NCBI RefSeq assembly: GCF_001887355.1
Contig: NZ_MPIN01000001.1
Coordinates: 1,139,785-1,203,784 of the forward strand
Length of the DNA stretch: 64,000 bases
Origin: Cystobacter ferrugineus
GTDB lineage: Bacteria > Myxococcota > Myxococcia > Myxococcales > Myxococcaceae
Direction: 5' to 3'
Of the stretch, positions 35,669-43,197 are shown piece after piece (the stretch's first letter is position 1; each line of letters opens with the position of its first letter). The translations under genes and the position numbers were made by a program. The notes beneath the pieces are model-generated. The model was not told where the DNA came from. It saw nothing but the letters and a program-made list of their open reading frames with translations, and ran no database searches.

Positions 35669-36526
35669 ATGTCAGAGACTCCGGTCACCGAGTTGGAGCT
35701 CGTTGCCCGTAGCTACGAGGTGGATGCCGGCCTGGAGCTGAAGCCGCTCACCTACATGAACTGGCTTCAGGAGATCGCATGGGAAGCAGCCGCCGCCGGG
35801 GGGGTGCCTCCCCAGTGGTTCCTGACGCGCGACATCGCGCCCGTGTTCAGCGTCTCCCGCTTCGAGAAACAGCATCCCATCCGCTATGGGGACCGCATCA
35901 TTGCCCGAACGTGGTTCTCGAAGATGGAGGGCTCCCTGGCCCACCGGGAGTACGAACTGCGCCGCGCGAAGGACGGCAAGGTGGTTCTTCACGGCCGCAC
36001 GGAGATCATCCTGGTGAACCTGCGCACCCGTACCCCGACCGACTGGGGTGAGCTCGTCGATCGGTTCAAGCCCAATGGGGTGTCCTTCTACAAGCAATAC
36101 GAGCCCGCGGCGGTGACGCCGGTCATGGAGACAGTCTCCTTCCAGGTAGAGCGGCTCGTGCAGCCCGAGGAGATCGACATGGCCCGGCACGTCAACAACG
36201 GATTCTATCTGCGTTGGATGACGGATGCGCTGTACTCCTTCCTTCAGCCCGCGCTGGGCGACAAGACGGATGAAGCCCGCCTTCAGTCCGTCCTCCTGAA
36301 GTTCGGCTCCCCCATCACCCTGGGGCAGGACGTGCTCATCTCCGGCCAGTTGGCGGGGGTTGGAGACGACATCAGCCGTTGGAGCTTCCAGGTGGCCCCT
36401 GTGTCTGGCAGCCGCAGGCCCGCGTCCGCGGAGCTGACCTTTCGCTGGGCCCCGGAATGGAGCGCTCTGCTGAAACCACGGGTCAGTGCAGATGGAACAG
36501 CCTCTGGACGTTGGCGCCGAGGATGA
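35669..36526 (+). CDS. Double-hotdog acyl-ACP thioesterase-like protein
   Basis: 285 residues from ATG 35669 (GGAGG just upstream). It contains two hotdog domains in tandem. The first has YMNWLQEIAWEAAAAGG, HPIRYGDRIIARTW and ILVNLRTRTPTDW. The second opens with EIDMARHVNNGFYLRWMTDA, the typical D-x-x-x-H-V-N-N-x-x-Y motif. This is the FatA/FatB or YbgC-pair architecture. It would hydrolyse acyl-ACP to free acid. It is the last plus-strand gene of the cluster; its 3' end overlaps the convergent gene by 44 bp. Confidence 0.82.
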   Translation: MSETPVTELELVARSYEVDAGLELKPLTYMNWLQEIAWEAAAAGGVPPQWFLTRDIAPVFSVSRFEKQHPIRYGDRIIARTWFSKMEGSLAHREYELRRAKDGKVVLHGRTEIILVNLRTRTPTDWGELVDRFKPNGVSFYKQYEPAAVTPVMETVSFQVERLVQPEEIDMARHVNNGFYLRWMTDALYSFLQPALGDKTDEARLQSVLLKFGSPITLGQDVLISGQLAGVGDDISRWSFQVAPVSGSRRPASAELTFRWAPEWSALLKPRVSADGTASGRWRRG

Positions 36527-37235
36527 GGTCTCGCTCGGCCTCGGACACGGGCAGCAGGCAGATCTTCTTGAGCTCCAGCCCCGGGTGGGACATGGGGAAC
36601 TCGGAGCCGAAGACAATCTTGCTCGCGCCCGTCTTCTTCACCGTCTCCTGCAGGCGCAGGAAGGTGCCCAGGGACGTCTCCAGGAAGAGGTTGTCGAGGC
36701 TCGCGGCCGCATCCACCACGTCCATGTCCGCCTGGAGCCCGCCCATGTGCTCGAGGAGGAAGCACGTCCTGGGGAAGCGCCGGGCGAGCTGGATGAAGTC
36801 TCCAGGGGTCACCCCCGGCCGGAATCCGGTGTGGGAGACGAGCGGAATGTCCCGCTCGCCACAGAGCGCCGCGAGCGCCGCCACGCACTCGTCCAGGAAC
36901 GAGAACGGGTGGACGAGGGGGCTCACGAGCAGGCCCCGGAAGCCCCGGGACACCCATTCCTCCAGAGCCTCCGGGGCGTGCGGCAGGCGCGGGTCCAGGC
37001 ACGCCACGGCGGCCAGCCCGGGATGGGCGAGCACGGCTTGCTGGATGTAGTCATTGCAGGGGATGGGATCGGCCTGGCGCCTGCCGGAGGTGAATTCGCC
37101 CAGCCGGCGGACATCCACCATGCCCCCTGGACAGACGAGGCCCTGCTTGATGCCGCTGAGATCCAACTGCGAGAGGTAGTGCTCCACCGAGCCATAGGGC
37201 TTGGGGCACAGATGCGCGTGTGCGTCGATGATCAT
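36483..37235 (-). CDS. Amidohydrolase-2 family hydrolase
   Basis: 250 residues, with AAGGAG eight bases before the ATG. Metal motifs: MIIDAHAHL (HxH), IPLVSHTGF, CFLLEHMGG and FGSEFPMSH; the last has Glu where the usual motif has Asp (GSD). TIM-barrel C-C hydrolase or decarboxylase fold, cytoplasmic. It is smaller than the family member at 31464. It is on the opposite strand, converging on the lipid operon with a 44-bp overlap, and likely co-transcribed with the PaaK-like gene upstream. Substrate unknown. Confidence 0.8.
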   Translation of the reverse strand: MIIDAHAHLCPKPYGSVEHYLSQLDLSGIKQGLVCPGGMVDVRRLGEFTSGRRQADPIPCNDYIQQAVLAHPGLAAVACLDPRLPHAPEALEEWVSRGFRGLLVSPLVHPFSFLDECVAALAALCGERDIPLVSHTGFRPGVTPGDFIQLARRFPRTCFLLEHMGGLQADMDVVDAAASLDNLFLETSLGTFLRLQETVKKTGASKIVFGSEFPMSHPGLELKKICLLPVSEAERDLILGANVQRLFHLH

Positions 37236-37266
37236 GCCGCGACTCCTTTCTGGGGTGGGACCGCCC

Positions 37267-38571
37267 TCACTCGCGCACGACGCGCAGGGCCTTGGCGCTC
37301 GTGCGGGGCAGGTGCTCGACGAACTCGATCTCCAGGGGCAGGCGCGTGAAGAACTCCATCCTGCTGGCCAGCGTGCTGCCCAGCTCCCGGGAGGGCCGCA
37401 CCCCGGTGGCGGGCTCGCACCGGACCTTGATGCGGGCGGTGTCCGAGGCGGGCACGACGAAGTGGAACCAGTTGCCCACCTCGGGCATGCGCATGAGGAA
37501 TTCCTCCAGGAAGATGGGCGACACGCTCTGGCCCCGGTACTGGAGTTGCTCGAAGGTCCGGCCGCGCACGCGGAAGCGGCTCGCCGTGGCGCCGCAGGTG
37601 CACGTGCCCTCCTCGAACACTCCCAGGTCCCCGGTACGAAAGCGCAGCAGGGGACTGTCGTGGCGCAGCAGCGCCGTCACGACGAGCTCTCCCACCGAGC
37701 CCGGGGGCAGGGGCTCCCCGGTGTCGGGGGCCACCACCTCGAGCAGGGTGTGGCCCTGGGTCAGGTGGTAGCCCTGGCGGGCCTCGCACTCCACGCCCAT
37801 CATTCCGCCCTCCAGTGAGCCATAGAGGAAGAAGGCAGCGCAGCCCCAGAGCGCCTCCACGCGCCGCCGGAAGGCGGGAGAGCAACCCTCGCCGGTGAGC
37901 CACATCCTCCGGGGGGCCATCGACGGCAGGGAGAGGCCTTGTCTGGCCGCTTCCTCCGCCAGGGCGATGGCCCACGACGGACTGGTGATGACGATGCTGG
38001 GACGAAGGTCCCGGAAGACCTTGAGGGTCTTCGCGGGCGTGGAGTACGCGCCGCCCTTTCCGGCGGCGATTACCGTGGCCTGGCAGTTCTCGGTGAACTC
38101 CCGGTGCATGGCCAACCCCGCGGTGCTCATTTCATAGGGCAACGCATTGAGACACACGTCTCCCGTGGTGACCGGGAGCAGCGAGGGATAGTGGGCGGAC
38201 AGGTGGTATTGCAGATCCAACCGGCTCTGGGCGCTGTAGATCTCCTCGCCGCCACTCGTGCCCGTGGAGACCTGGATGATCATGACGTCCCGGCGCTCGC
38301 AGGTGAGCAGACGCCAGGGGTGCCCGTGCAGTTCCTCCTTGGTCAGGAAGGGCAGGCGCGGGAGATCCTCCAGGCCACGGATACTTCCAGGGCGGATGCC
38401 CGCCCGCTCCAGCTTCTCCCGGTAGAAGGGCGAGGCCTCCTGGGCCCGGGTGGCCACGGCACGCAGGGCCGCGGACCGATAGTCTTTCAATGTCTCGGGT
38501 TGCATCCGCTCTGCTTGTCTCAACTCCGAGGCATGGCGGGAGATGACCGTGGCGAGTCTCGATGTGTCCAT
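37267..38571 (-). CDS. PaaK/CapK-like adenylate-forming ligase
   Basis: 434 residues from ATG 38571; a TTG at 38607 would add 12 residues. The P-loop-like STGTSGGEE, the LYGSLEGG region, FRTGDLGVFEEGTCTCG and the C-terminal LPRTSAKALRVVRE are those of phenylacetate-CoA ligase relatives. It should activate a carboxylic acid as an adenylate and transfer it to CoA or another acceptor. It lies 31 bp upstream of the amidohydrolase on the same strand; the two probably form an operon. Whether they serve the neighbouring lipid pathway is an inference from position. Confidence 0.82.
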   Translation of the reverse strand: MDTSRLATVISRHASELRQAERMQPETLKDYRSAALRAVATRAQEASPFYREKLERAGIRPGSIRGLEDLPRLPFLTKEELHGHPWRLLTCERRDVMIIQVSTGTSGGEEIYSAQSRLDLQYHLSAHYPSLLPVTTGDVCLNALPYEMSTAGLAMHREFTENCQATVIAAGKGGAYSTPAKTLKVFRDLRPSIVITSPSWAIALAEEAARQGLSLPSMAPRRMWLTGEGCSPAFRRRVEALWGCAAFFLYGSLEGGMMGVECEARQGYHLTQGHTLLEVVAPDTGEPLPPGSVGELVVTALLRHDSPLLRFRTGDLGVFEEGTCTCGATASRFRVRGRTFEQLQYRGQSVSPIFLEEFLMRMPEVGNWFHFVVPASDTARIKVRCEPATGVRPSRELGSTLASRMEFFTRLPLEIEFVEHLPRTSAKALRVVRE

Positions 38572-38744
38572 GCCTCGCAACGTGTGAATGGCACAGACAT
38601 GGATCAAGGACCCCGGACGCCGTCTGGAATCCAGGCATACGAGCCCGCCAATGGCTGTCGGCCAGGGAAGCGCTGCTTGGGGATGTCTGCAGCGGATTGG
38701 ACGGGAGCCCAGGACCGGTGCGAAGCTCCCGCGCGACTCACACT

Positions 38745-39869
38745 TCAGGGAGTGTAGATCTCCACCGTGTCGAGTGACTCATTATTGCCCTCGTACCCTC
38801 CCGCGACGAGCACCTCACCCGACGGCAACAGCGTGGCCGTATGGGAGGAGCGCGAGTGCGCCAGGGAACCCGCGCTCGTCCAGACCCCGCTGGCCGGGTC
38901 ATACAGCTCCGCCTGGGCGCTGCCTCCGCCCACGACGAGCACCTGGCCCGACGGCAACAGCGTGGCCGTATGGGAGGAGCGCGAGTGCGCCAGGGAACCC
39001 GCGCTCGTCCAGACCCCGCTGGCCGGGTCATACAGCTCCGCCTGGGCGCTGCCTCCGCCCACGACGAGCACCTGGCCGGAGGGCAGCAACGTGGCCGTAT
39101 GGCCAGCGCGAGGCGTCAACATGGAGCCGGTCGGCGTCCAGGTGTCGGTGCTCGGGTCGTACACCTCCGCGTCGGCGTAGTCGCCCGAGTAGCCGCCGCC
39201 CGAGAGGAGGACCTTTCCCGAGGGCAGCAGCGTCAGGGCCGGCTGCATGAGGAGCCGGGAGGTATCCCGGGCGCGGCTCCAGATGCCCGTCGCCGGATCG
39301 TACAGCTCCGCGAAGCCAGGACCGTTGGGGTTGTTGGCAACACCCCCCACCACGAGCACCTGGCTCGAGGGCAAGAGCACCGCCTGGACGTTTTGTCTCT
39401 GGAAGTGCATGGAGCCGGTGGGCGTCCAGACGCCGGTGGTCGCGTCATAGAGATCCGCCGTGTTCGAGAACGGACCATGCCCCATGCTCAGGAGCTTGCC
39501 CGTGGGAAGCAACACGGCGGCGTGGGTGACGCGTGGCTCATTCATGGAACCGGTGGATGTCCAGGTGCCCGTGGCTGGATCATAGAGTTCGGACGAACTC
39601 AGGCTCCTTGACAGGTCCGGAGCGTTGGGATTGTAGCCACCGGCTACAATCACCTGCCCGGAGGGAAGCAGGGCCGCCGCGTGGCCGGTGCGGGCCGTGT
39701 TCAGGGGGGCCGTGGAGCGCCAGGTCTGATGGGCCGGGGGCGTCTCGGAGCCGCTCCCCCCGCCAGGGGCGGCCGGTGGCACGACTCCCAGGAAATTTCC
39801 ATCGATGCATCCCGTGGTGAGGGCCAACGACAGAACAATGCCGCATCCAGCGCGAGCGACGAGCCTCAT
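38745..39869 (-). CDS. Kelch-repeat lipoprotein
   Basis: 374 residues with GAGGGAG before the ATG. Signal peptide with lipobox LTTGC, then a Gly/Ser/Pro linker and about six kelch blades. Each blade has LLPSGQVLVVGG followed by AELYDPASGVWTSAGS-type sequence. Such beta-propellers are common on myxobacterial surfaces and probably bind glycans or proteins. Two adjacent blades are encoded by a perfect 129-bp tandem duplication (38818-39075), showing recent repeat expansion. Confidence 0.85.
   Translation of the reverse strand: MRLVARAGCGIVLSLALTTGCIDGNFLGVVPPAAPGGGSGSETPPAHQTWRSTAPLNTARTGHAAALLPSGQVIVAGGYNPNAPDLSRSLSSSELYDPATGTWTSTGSMNEPRVTHAAVLLPTGKLLSMGHGPFSNTADLYDATTGVWTPTGSMHFQRQNVQAVLLPSSQVLVVGGVANNPNGPGFAELYDPATGIWSRARDTSRLLMQPALTLLPSGKVLLSGGGYSGDYADAEVYDPSTDTWTPTGSMLTPRAGHTATLLPSGQVLVVGGGSAQAELYDPASGVWTSAGSLAHSRSSHTATLLPSGQVLVVGGGSAQAELYDPASGVWTSAGSLAHSRSSHTATLLPSGEVLVAGGYEGNNESLDTVEIYTP
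38818..38946. repeat. 129-bp perfect tandem repeat, unit 1 (inside kelch gene)
   Basis: Identical by eye to 38947-39075, directly abutting. 129 bp equals 43 codons, one kelch blade, so the frame is kept. Confidence 0.9.
38947..39075. repeat. 129-bp perfect tandem repeat, unit 2 (inside kelch gene)
   Basis: Second copy; sequence diverges from unit 1 immediately after 39075 (CCGGAGGG against CCCGACGG). Confidence 0.9.
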
Positions 39870-40492
39870 GTGTGAACTCCCTCGGTGGGCCAGAATCCTT
39901 GCCGCGGTAGTCTACACGAAAAACCCCGCGCGATACTCATTGTGCATTTTTCCCTCGCGAATCCGTCCAACCCAAAATTTTTCTTTGGACTGCACGGGGT
40001 GCGACAAGCCATCTGTCATGAGAATCAGAATCCCAGCCATCATTGAAAAGGACAGACAGTCGGTTGTCTTGTCTTTCTCTCGAAATGGGGTCGTTCATGC
40101 GCTCAACATGCGCGAGCGGGGGGGGGCCGGAAGTGTGATTGTTCACGGGAAAAGTAGCATGAGAATGCTGTCAGGGGATTTGGAGCAATCTCGGTCTTTC
40201 CAGCGAGTCTTGGGAAAGCGATCACCGGATGACTCCTGGCCCGCTTGCATGGTGGTCAGGTGCCGGGAGAGGTCGTCATTCGGCCCATCGCCGTAGAACG
40301 TCCGGGGCTCGAACCTTGCTCCCGCATCCATGTAGACCGTGGCGAGGGAGAGCCGTGGTGGAATGGCTCCAGGCGCGCCTCCACGGTACGTGGGCCATCC
40401 GCGCCCCGGACACTTGTGCTTCCAGCACCCGGAGCTGGGCATTCCCGTGCCGCACATCGCGGCGGGAGAACATCGACGAGGGCGCCAGTCCG
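39870..40492. other. 623-bp stretch without a supported gene
   Basis: Contains a block of lower G+C at about 39915-40110 (runs such as CCCAAAATTTTTCTTTGG) and then normal G+C. Open frames exist on both strands, but none shows a recognisable domain, a signal peptide or a good ribosome site. It may be old coding debris. The kelch gene promoter should be near 39900. Confidence 0.4.
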
Positions 40493-41569
40493 TCAGGAGG
40501 CGCGGGGATAGTCGACGTAGCCTTCCGTCCCCTGGGAGTACCAGGTCGCCATGTTGTCCTTGGCGAGCGGCAGCTTCTTGGCCAGACGGTGCGGCAGGTC
40601 CGGGTTGGAGATGAACGGACGGCCAAACGTGATGGCGTCGGCGACGCCCGCGTCCAGTTCCCCTTGGGCCCGCGTCAGGTCGTAATCCGAGTTCAGGATC
40701 AAGACGCCCTTGAAGCCACGGCGGATCGCCGGCGCGAGGGGCGGCCGCTCCCCCTTGCCAAAGGTGCCATCGAGCGGCGGCTCGCGCAGTTCCAGGTAGG
40801 CGATGCCCAGGGACGACAGCGCCTGGGCGGCGGCGACGAACAAGGGCTCGGGATTGCTGTCATTGACGCCCTGGCTGTCACCATTCGGAGACAGGCGCAC
40901 GCCCGTGCGGTCCGCGCCCACCGTGTCGACGAGCACCCGCGTCACCTCGCTCAGCAGGCGGATGCGGTTCTCGATGGGGCCGCCATAGGCATCGTCGCGG
41001 AGGTTGGAGTTGTCGCGCAGGAACTGGTCGATGAGGTAGCCATTGGCGGCGTGCAGCTGCACCCCGTCGAAGCCCGCTTTCATCGCGTTGCTCGCGGCGC
41101 GCCGGTAGTCCTCGAGCAGGCCCGGAATCTCGTCCAGGCGCAGGGGCCGCGCTTGCGCATAGGGCTGCTTGCCCTCGTAGGTGTGCGCGCGGCCGGGCGC
41201 CGTGGTCGCGGAGGCCGAGACCGGCTGTTCACCCCCGAGGTAGCTCGGATGGACGATCCGGCCCATGTGCCAGAGCTGCGCCACGATCCGGCCCCCGGCG
41301 GCGTGGACCGCATCGGTGGCCTTGCGCCAGCCCGCGACCTGCTCGTCGGACCACAGCCCCGTGGCATAGGGCCAGCCCAGGCCCTGCTGGGAGATTCCAA
41401 TGGCCTCGGAGATGATCAACCCCGCGCTGGCGCGCTGCGCGTAGTAGTCCGCCATGATGGGCGTGGGCACGTGCTCGCGCGTGCCCCGGGCCCGCGTCAG
41501 GGGCGCCATCATGATGCGGTTGGGCGCCTCGATGGCGCCAAGTCGGATCGGATCGAAGAGAGTCGGCAT
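40493..41569 (-). CDS. nemA: Old Yellow Enzyme family alkene reductase (NemA-like)
   Basis: 358 residues with AAAGGAG seven bases before the ATG. FMN-binding TIM barrel: NRIMMAPLTRAR at the start, QLWHMGR, HAANGYLIDQFL with the His/Asn pair that binds substrate oxyanions, YGGPIENR and FGRPFISNPDLP. These enzymes use NADPH to reduce activated C=C bonds, nitro-esters or quinones in the cytoplasm. Length and motifs are standard, so activity is expected. It is a single gene, with the FAD monooxygenase next upstream on the same strand. Confidence 0.9.
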   Translation of the reverse strand: MPTLFDPIRLGAIEAPNRIMMAPLTRARGTREHVPTPIMADYYAQRASAGLIISEAIGISQQGLGWPYATGLWSDEQVAGWRKATDAVHAAGGRIVAQLWHMGRIVHPSYLGGEQPVSASATTAPGRAHTYEGKQPYAQARPLRLDEIPGLLEDYRRAASNAMKAGFDGVQLHAANGYLIDQFLRDNSNLRDDAYGGPIENRIRLLSEVTRVLVDTVGADRTGVRLSPNGDSQGVNDSNPEPLFVAAAQALSSLGIAYLELREPPLDGTFGKGERPPLAPAIRRGFKGVLILNSDYDLTRAQGELDAGVADAITFGRPFISNPDLPHRLAKKLPLAKDNMATWYSQGTEGYVDYPRAS

Positions 41570-41808
41570 GGCTTGCTCCTTTTGGCGTGTCAGGATGCGC
41601 GACCCAACGAAATGTCGCCGGGACCGTGGGGCTCACCGCGCGAACGCCTTATGACTGCCAGAAGGTGGTGCGGCGGGGTCCACGGTGCCCGCACGGTGTG
41701 TGTGGCCTTCCTGGTGCCTCCGGCTCGGACAAATTCCCCGCCGCGCCTCCAGGGGAGGGCCGCCTGATTGGCATGTAGGGCCGGTGTCTAAGGAGGGGGG
41801 CGGTCGCA

Positions 41809-43029
41809 CTACTGCGCGACGATGTCGATCATCTTCGCTTTGAAGTCTTTGTCGCGCATCACTTTCTTGGCGATCGGGCCCGTCAGGCGATTGCTCATGA
41901 GGCGGATACCCATCGCGCGAACGACTCGCTGCGCCTCGTTGGCCGGAGTGAAGAGCTGTCTTGCTTTCAGCGAGTCGCGCTGCATGCCCTCGACGAACGG
42001 GCGCAGCTTCTCCTCCCACCGGGTCAGCGCGCGTTCCATGTCGTTTGGATGCTTCTCCAGCATGTCACCCAGGAGTTCACCCCCGGCCAGACCGGTCGAC
42101 ACGCCCATCCCTGAATACAGGGTCAAACACCACGCGGAATCGCCGATCAGCACGACCCGCCCCTTGTGCCAGCTCGGCATGCGGACATGGTTGGTCGAGT
42201 CGAACAGATATTCGTCCGCGGTCTCGAACTCATCGAGCAGATGGCTCAGCACCGACCCCGTCTTTTCCGGTCCGTACGCCTTGCGCAGCGACTCGATGGG
42301 GCGGCCGTGGAACTGCGCGGCCACGTCCTCGACGCGGTAGGAGAAGAGCACGGTGGGGTTGTGATTCGCGAAGGGAAACACCCACGCCGATCTTCCCGCC
42401 TCGGCCAGGACCAGTCCTTCGTGTGTGGCGTAGCCCTGCACGGGGTTGCGCAGGATGCAGGCGGCGATCATGTAGTTCAGCGGGTGCAGGAAGTTCTCAT
42501 GCGGACCAAAGACGAGCTGACGGACGGTCGAGCGCATGCCATCAGCGCCCACCACGAGGTCGAAGCGCTCGGTCGTGCTCGTGCCGCTCTTCTTGTGGGT
42601 CAGCGTGACGTCGGCCCCCCACGGGCCCTGCTCGATCCGGGTGGGAACCGTCGCGAAGCGGACCTCCACGTCCTTCGGCAACGCGGAGAACAAGGCGTTT
42701 TCCACGTCGCCGCGCAGCAGCGGGAGCGGCGTGCCGGGTGCGTCCACGAAGGACATGCCCTTGGACCGATGATTGGCCCGGTCAATCTCGTAGGTCGTCA
42801 TCAGCGGGGAGTTGCGATCGACCAGGGTGTCCAACACCCCGAGCCGTCTGGCGGATGCCTGGCCGGTACCGAACAGGCCGATGAAGTAGCCGCCCTTGCG
42901 GCGTTCGGGTGCCCGTTCGATGAGCACGGGCTCCCAGCCGAGCTTGTGAAGCCGGATGGCCGTGGCGATGCCGCTGATGCCGAGTCCAACCACCAGAACG
43001 CGGCGACGAGGTGTCGTTGAGTTCGTCAT
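41809..43029 (-). CDS. FAD-dependent monooxygenase (PHBH fold)
   Basis: 406 residues from ATG 43029. The Rossmann motif VVGLGISGIATAIRL, the DG motif VVGADGMRSTVRQLV and the second FAD motif VVLIGDSAWC are intact and in order. This is the class A aromatic hydroxylase/polyketide monooxygenase fold, related to TetX- or PgaE-type enzymes. It should hydroxylate or epoxidise a small aromatic or similar substrate using NAD(P)H and O2. No biosynthetic partners are adjacent, so a detoxification role is as likely. It is divergent from the peptidase gene at 43198. Confidence 0.85.
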   Translation of the reverse strand: MTNSTTPRRRVLVVGLGISGIATAIRLHKLGWEPVLIERAPERRKGGYFIGLFGTGQASARRLGVLDTLVDRNSPLMTTYEIDRANHRSKGMSFVDAPGTPLPLLRGDVENALFSALPKDVEVRFATVPTRIEQGPWGADVTLTHKKSGTSTTERFDLVVGADGMRSTVRQLVFGPHENFLHPLNYMIAACILRNPVQGYATHEGLVLAEAGRSAWVFPFANHNPTVLFSYRVEDVAAQFHGRPIESLRKAYGPEKTGSVLSHLLDEFETADEYLFDSTNHVRMPSWHKGRVVLIGDSAWCLTLYSGMGVSTGLAGGELLGDMLEKHPNDMERALTRWEEKLRPFVEGMQRDSLKARQLFTPANEAQRVVRAMGIRLMSNRLTGPIAKKVMRDKDFKAKMIDIVAQ

Positions 43030-43197
43030 GATGTCCAGACAGTAAAGAGCGGCGGCACCCCTCACCAGAGCGTGGCTTGGGGCGGAAATCGGCTTGGATT
43101 GGGGCTTGGGGGAGCGAGTTGCTGCTGGAGGCGCGGAACAACGGCATGAGAGGATGTCGTCCCTCCCAGACCCGGGCACCTCTGGAGTCACCACGCC

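Noticed and set aside
28297-36526. A polyunsaturated-fatty-acid or polyketide synthase cluster
   Set aside because: No ketosynthase, acyltransferase or dehydratase domain is present; only a stand-alone ACP and tailoring enzymes.
40143-40457. A 104-residue minus-strand frame in the gene-free stretch
   Set aside because: No ribosome site, domain or signal peptide, and no coding-like continuation across the lower-G+C block.
40229-41767. A long plus-strand frame over the Old Yellow Enzyme gene
   Set aside because: The minus strand has full OYE motifs and a Shine-Dalgarno; the plus-strand product has no recognisable domain.
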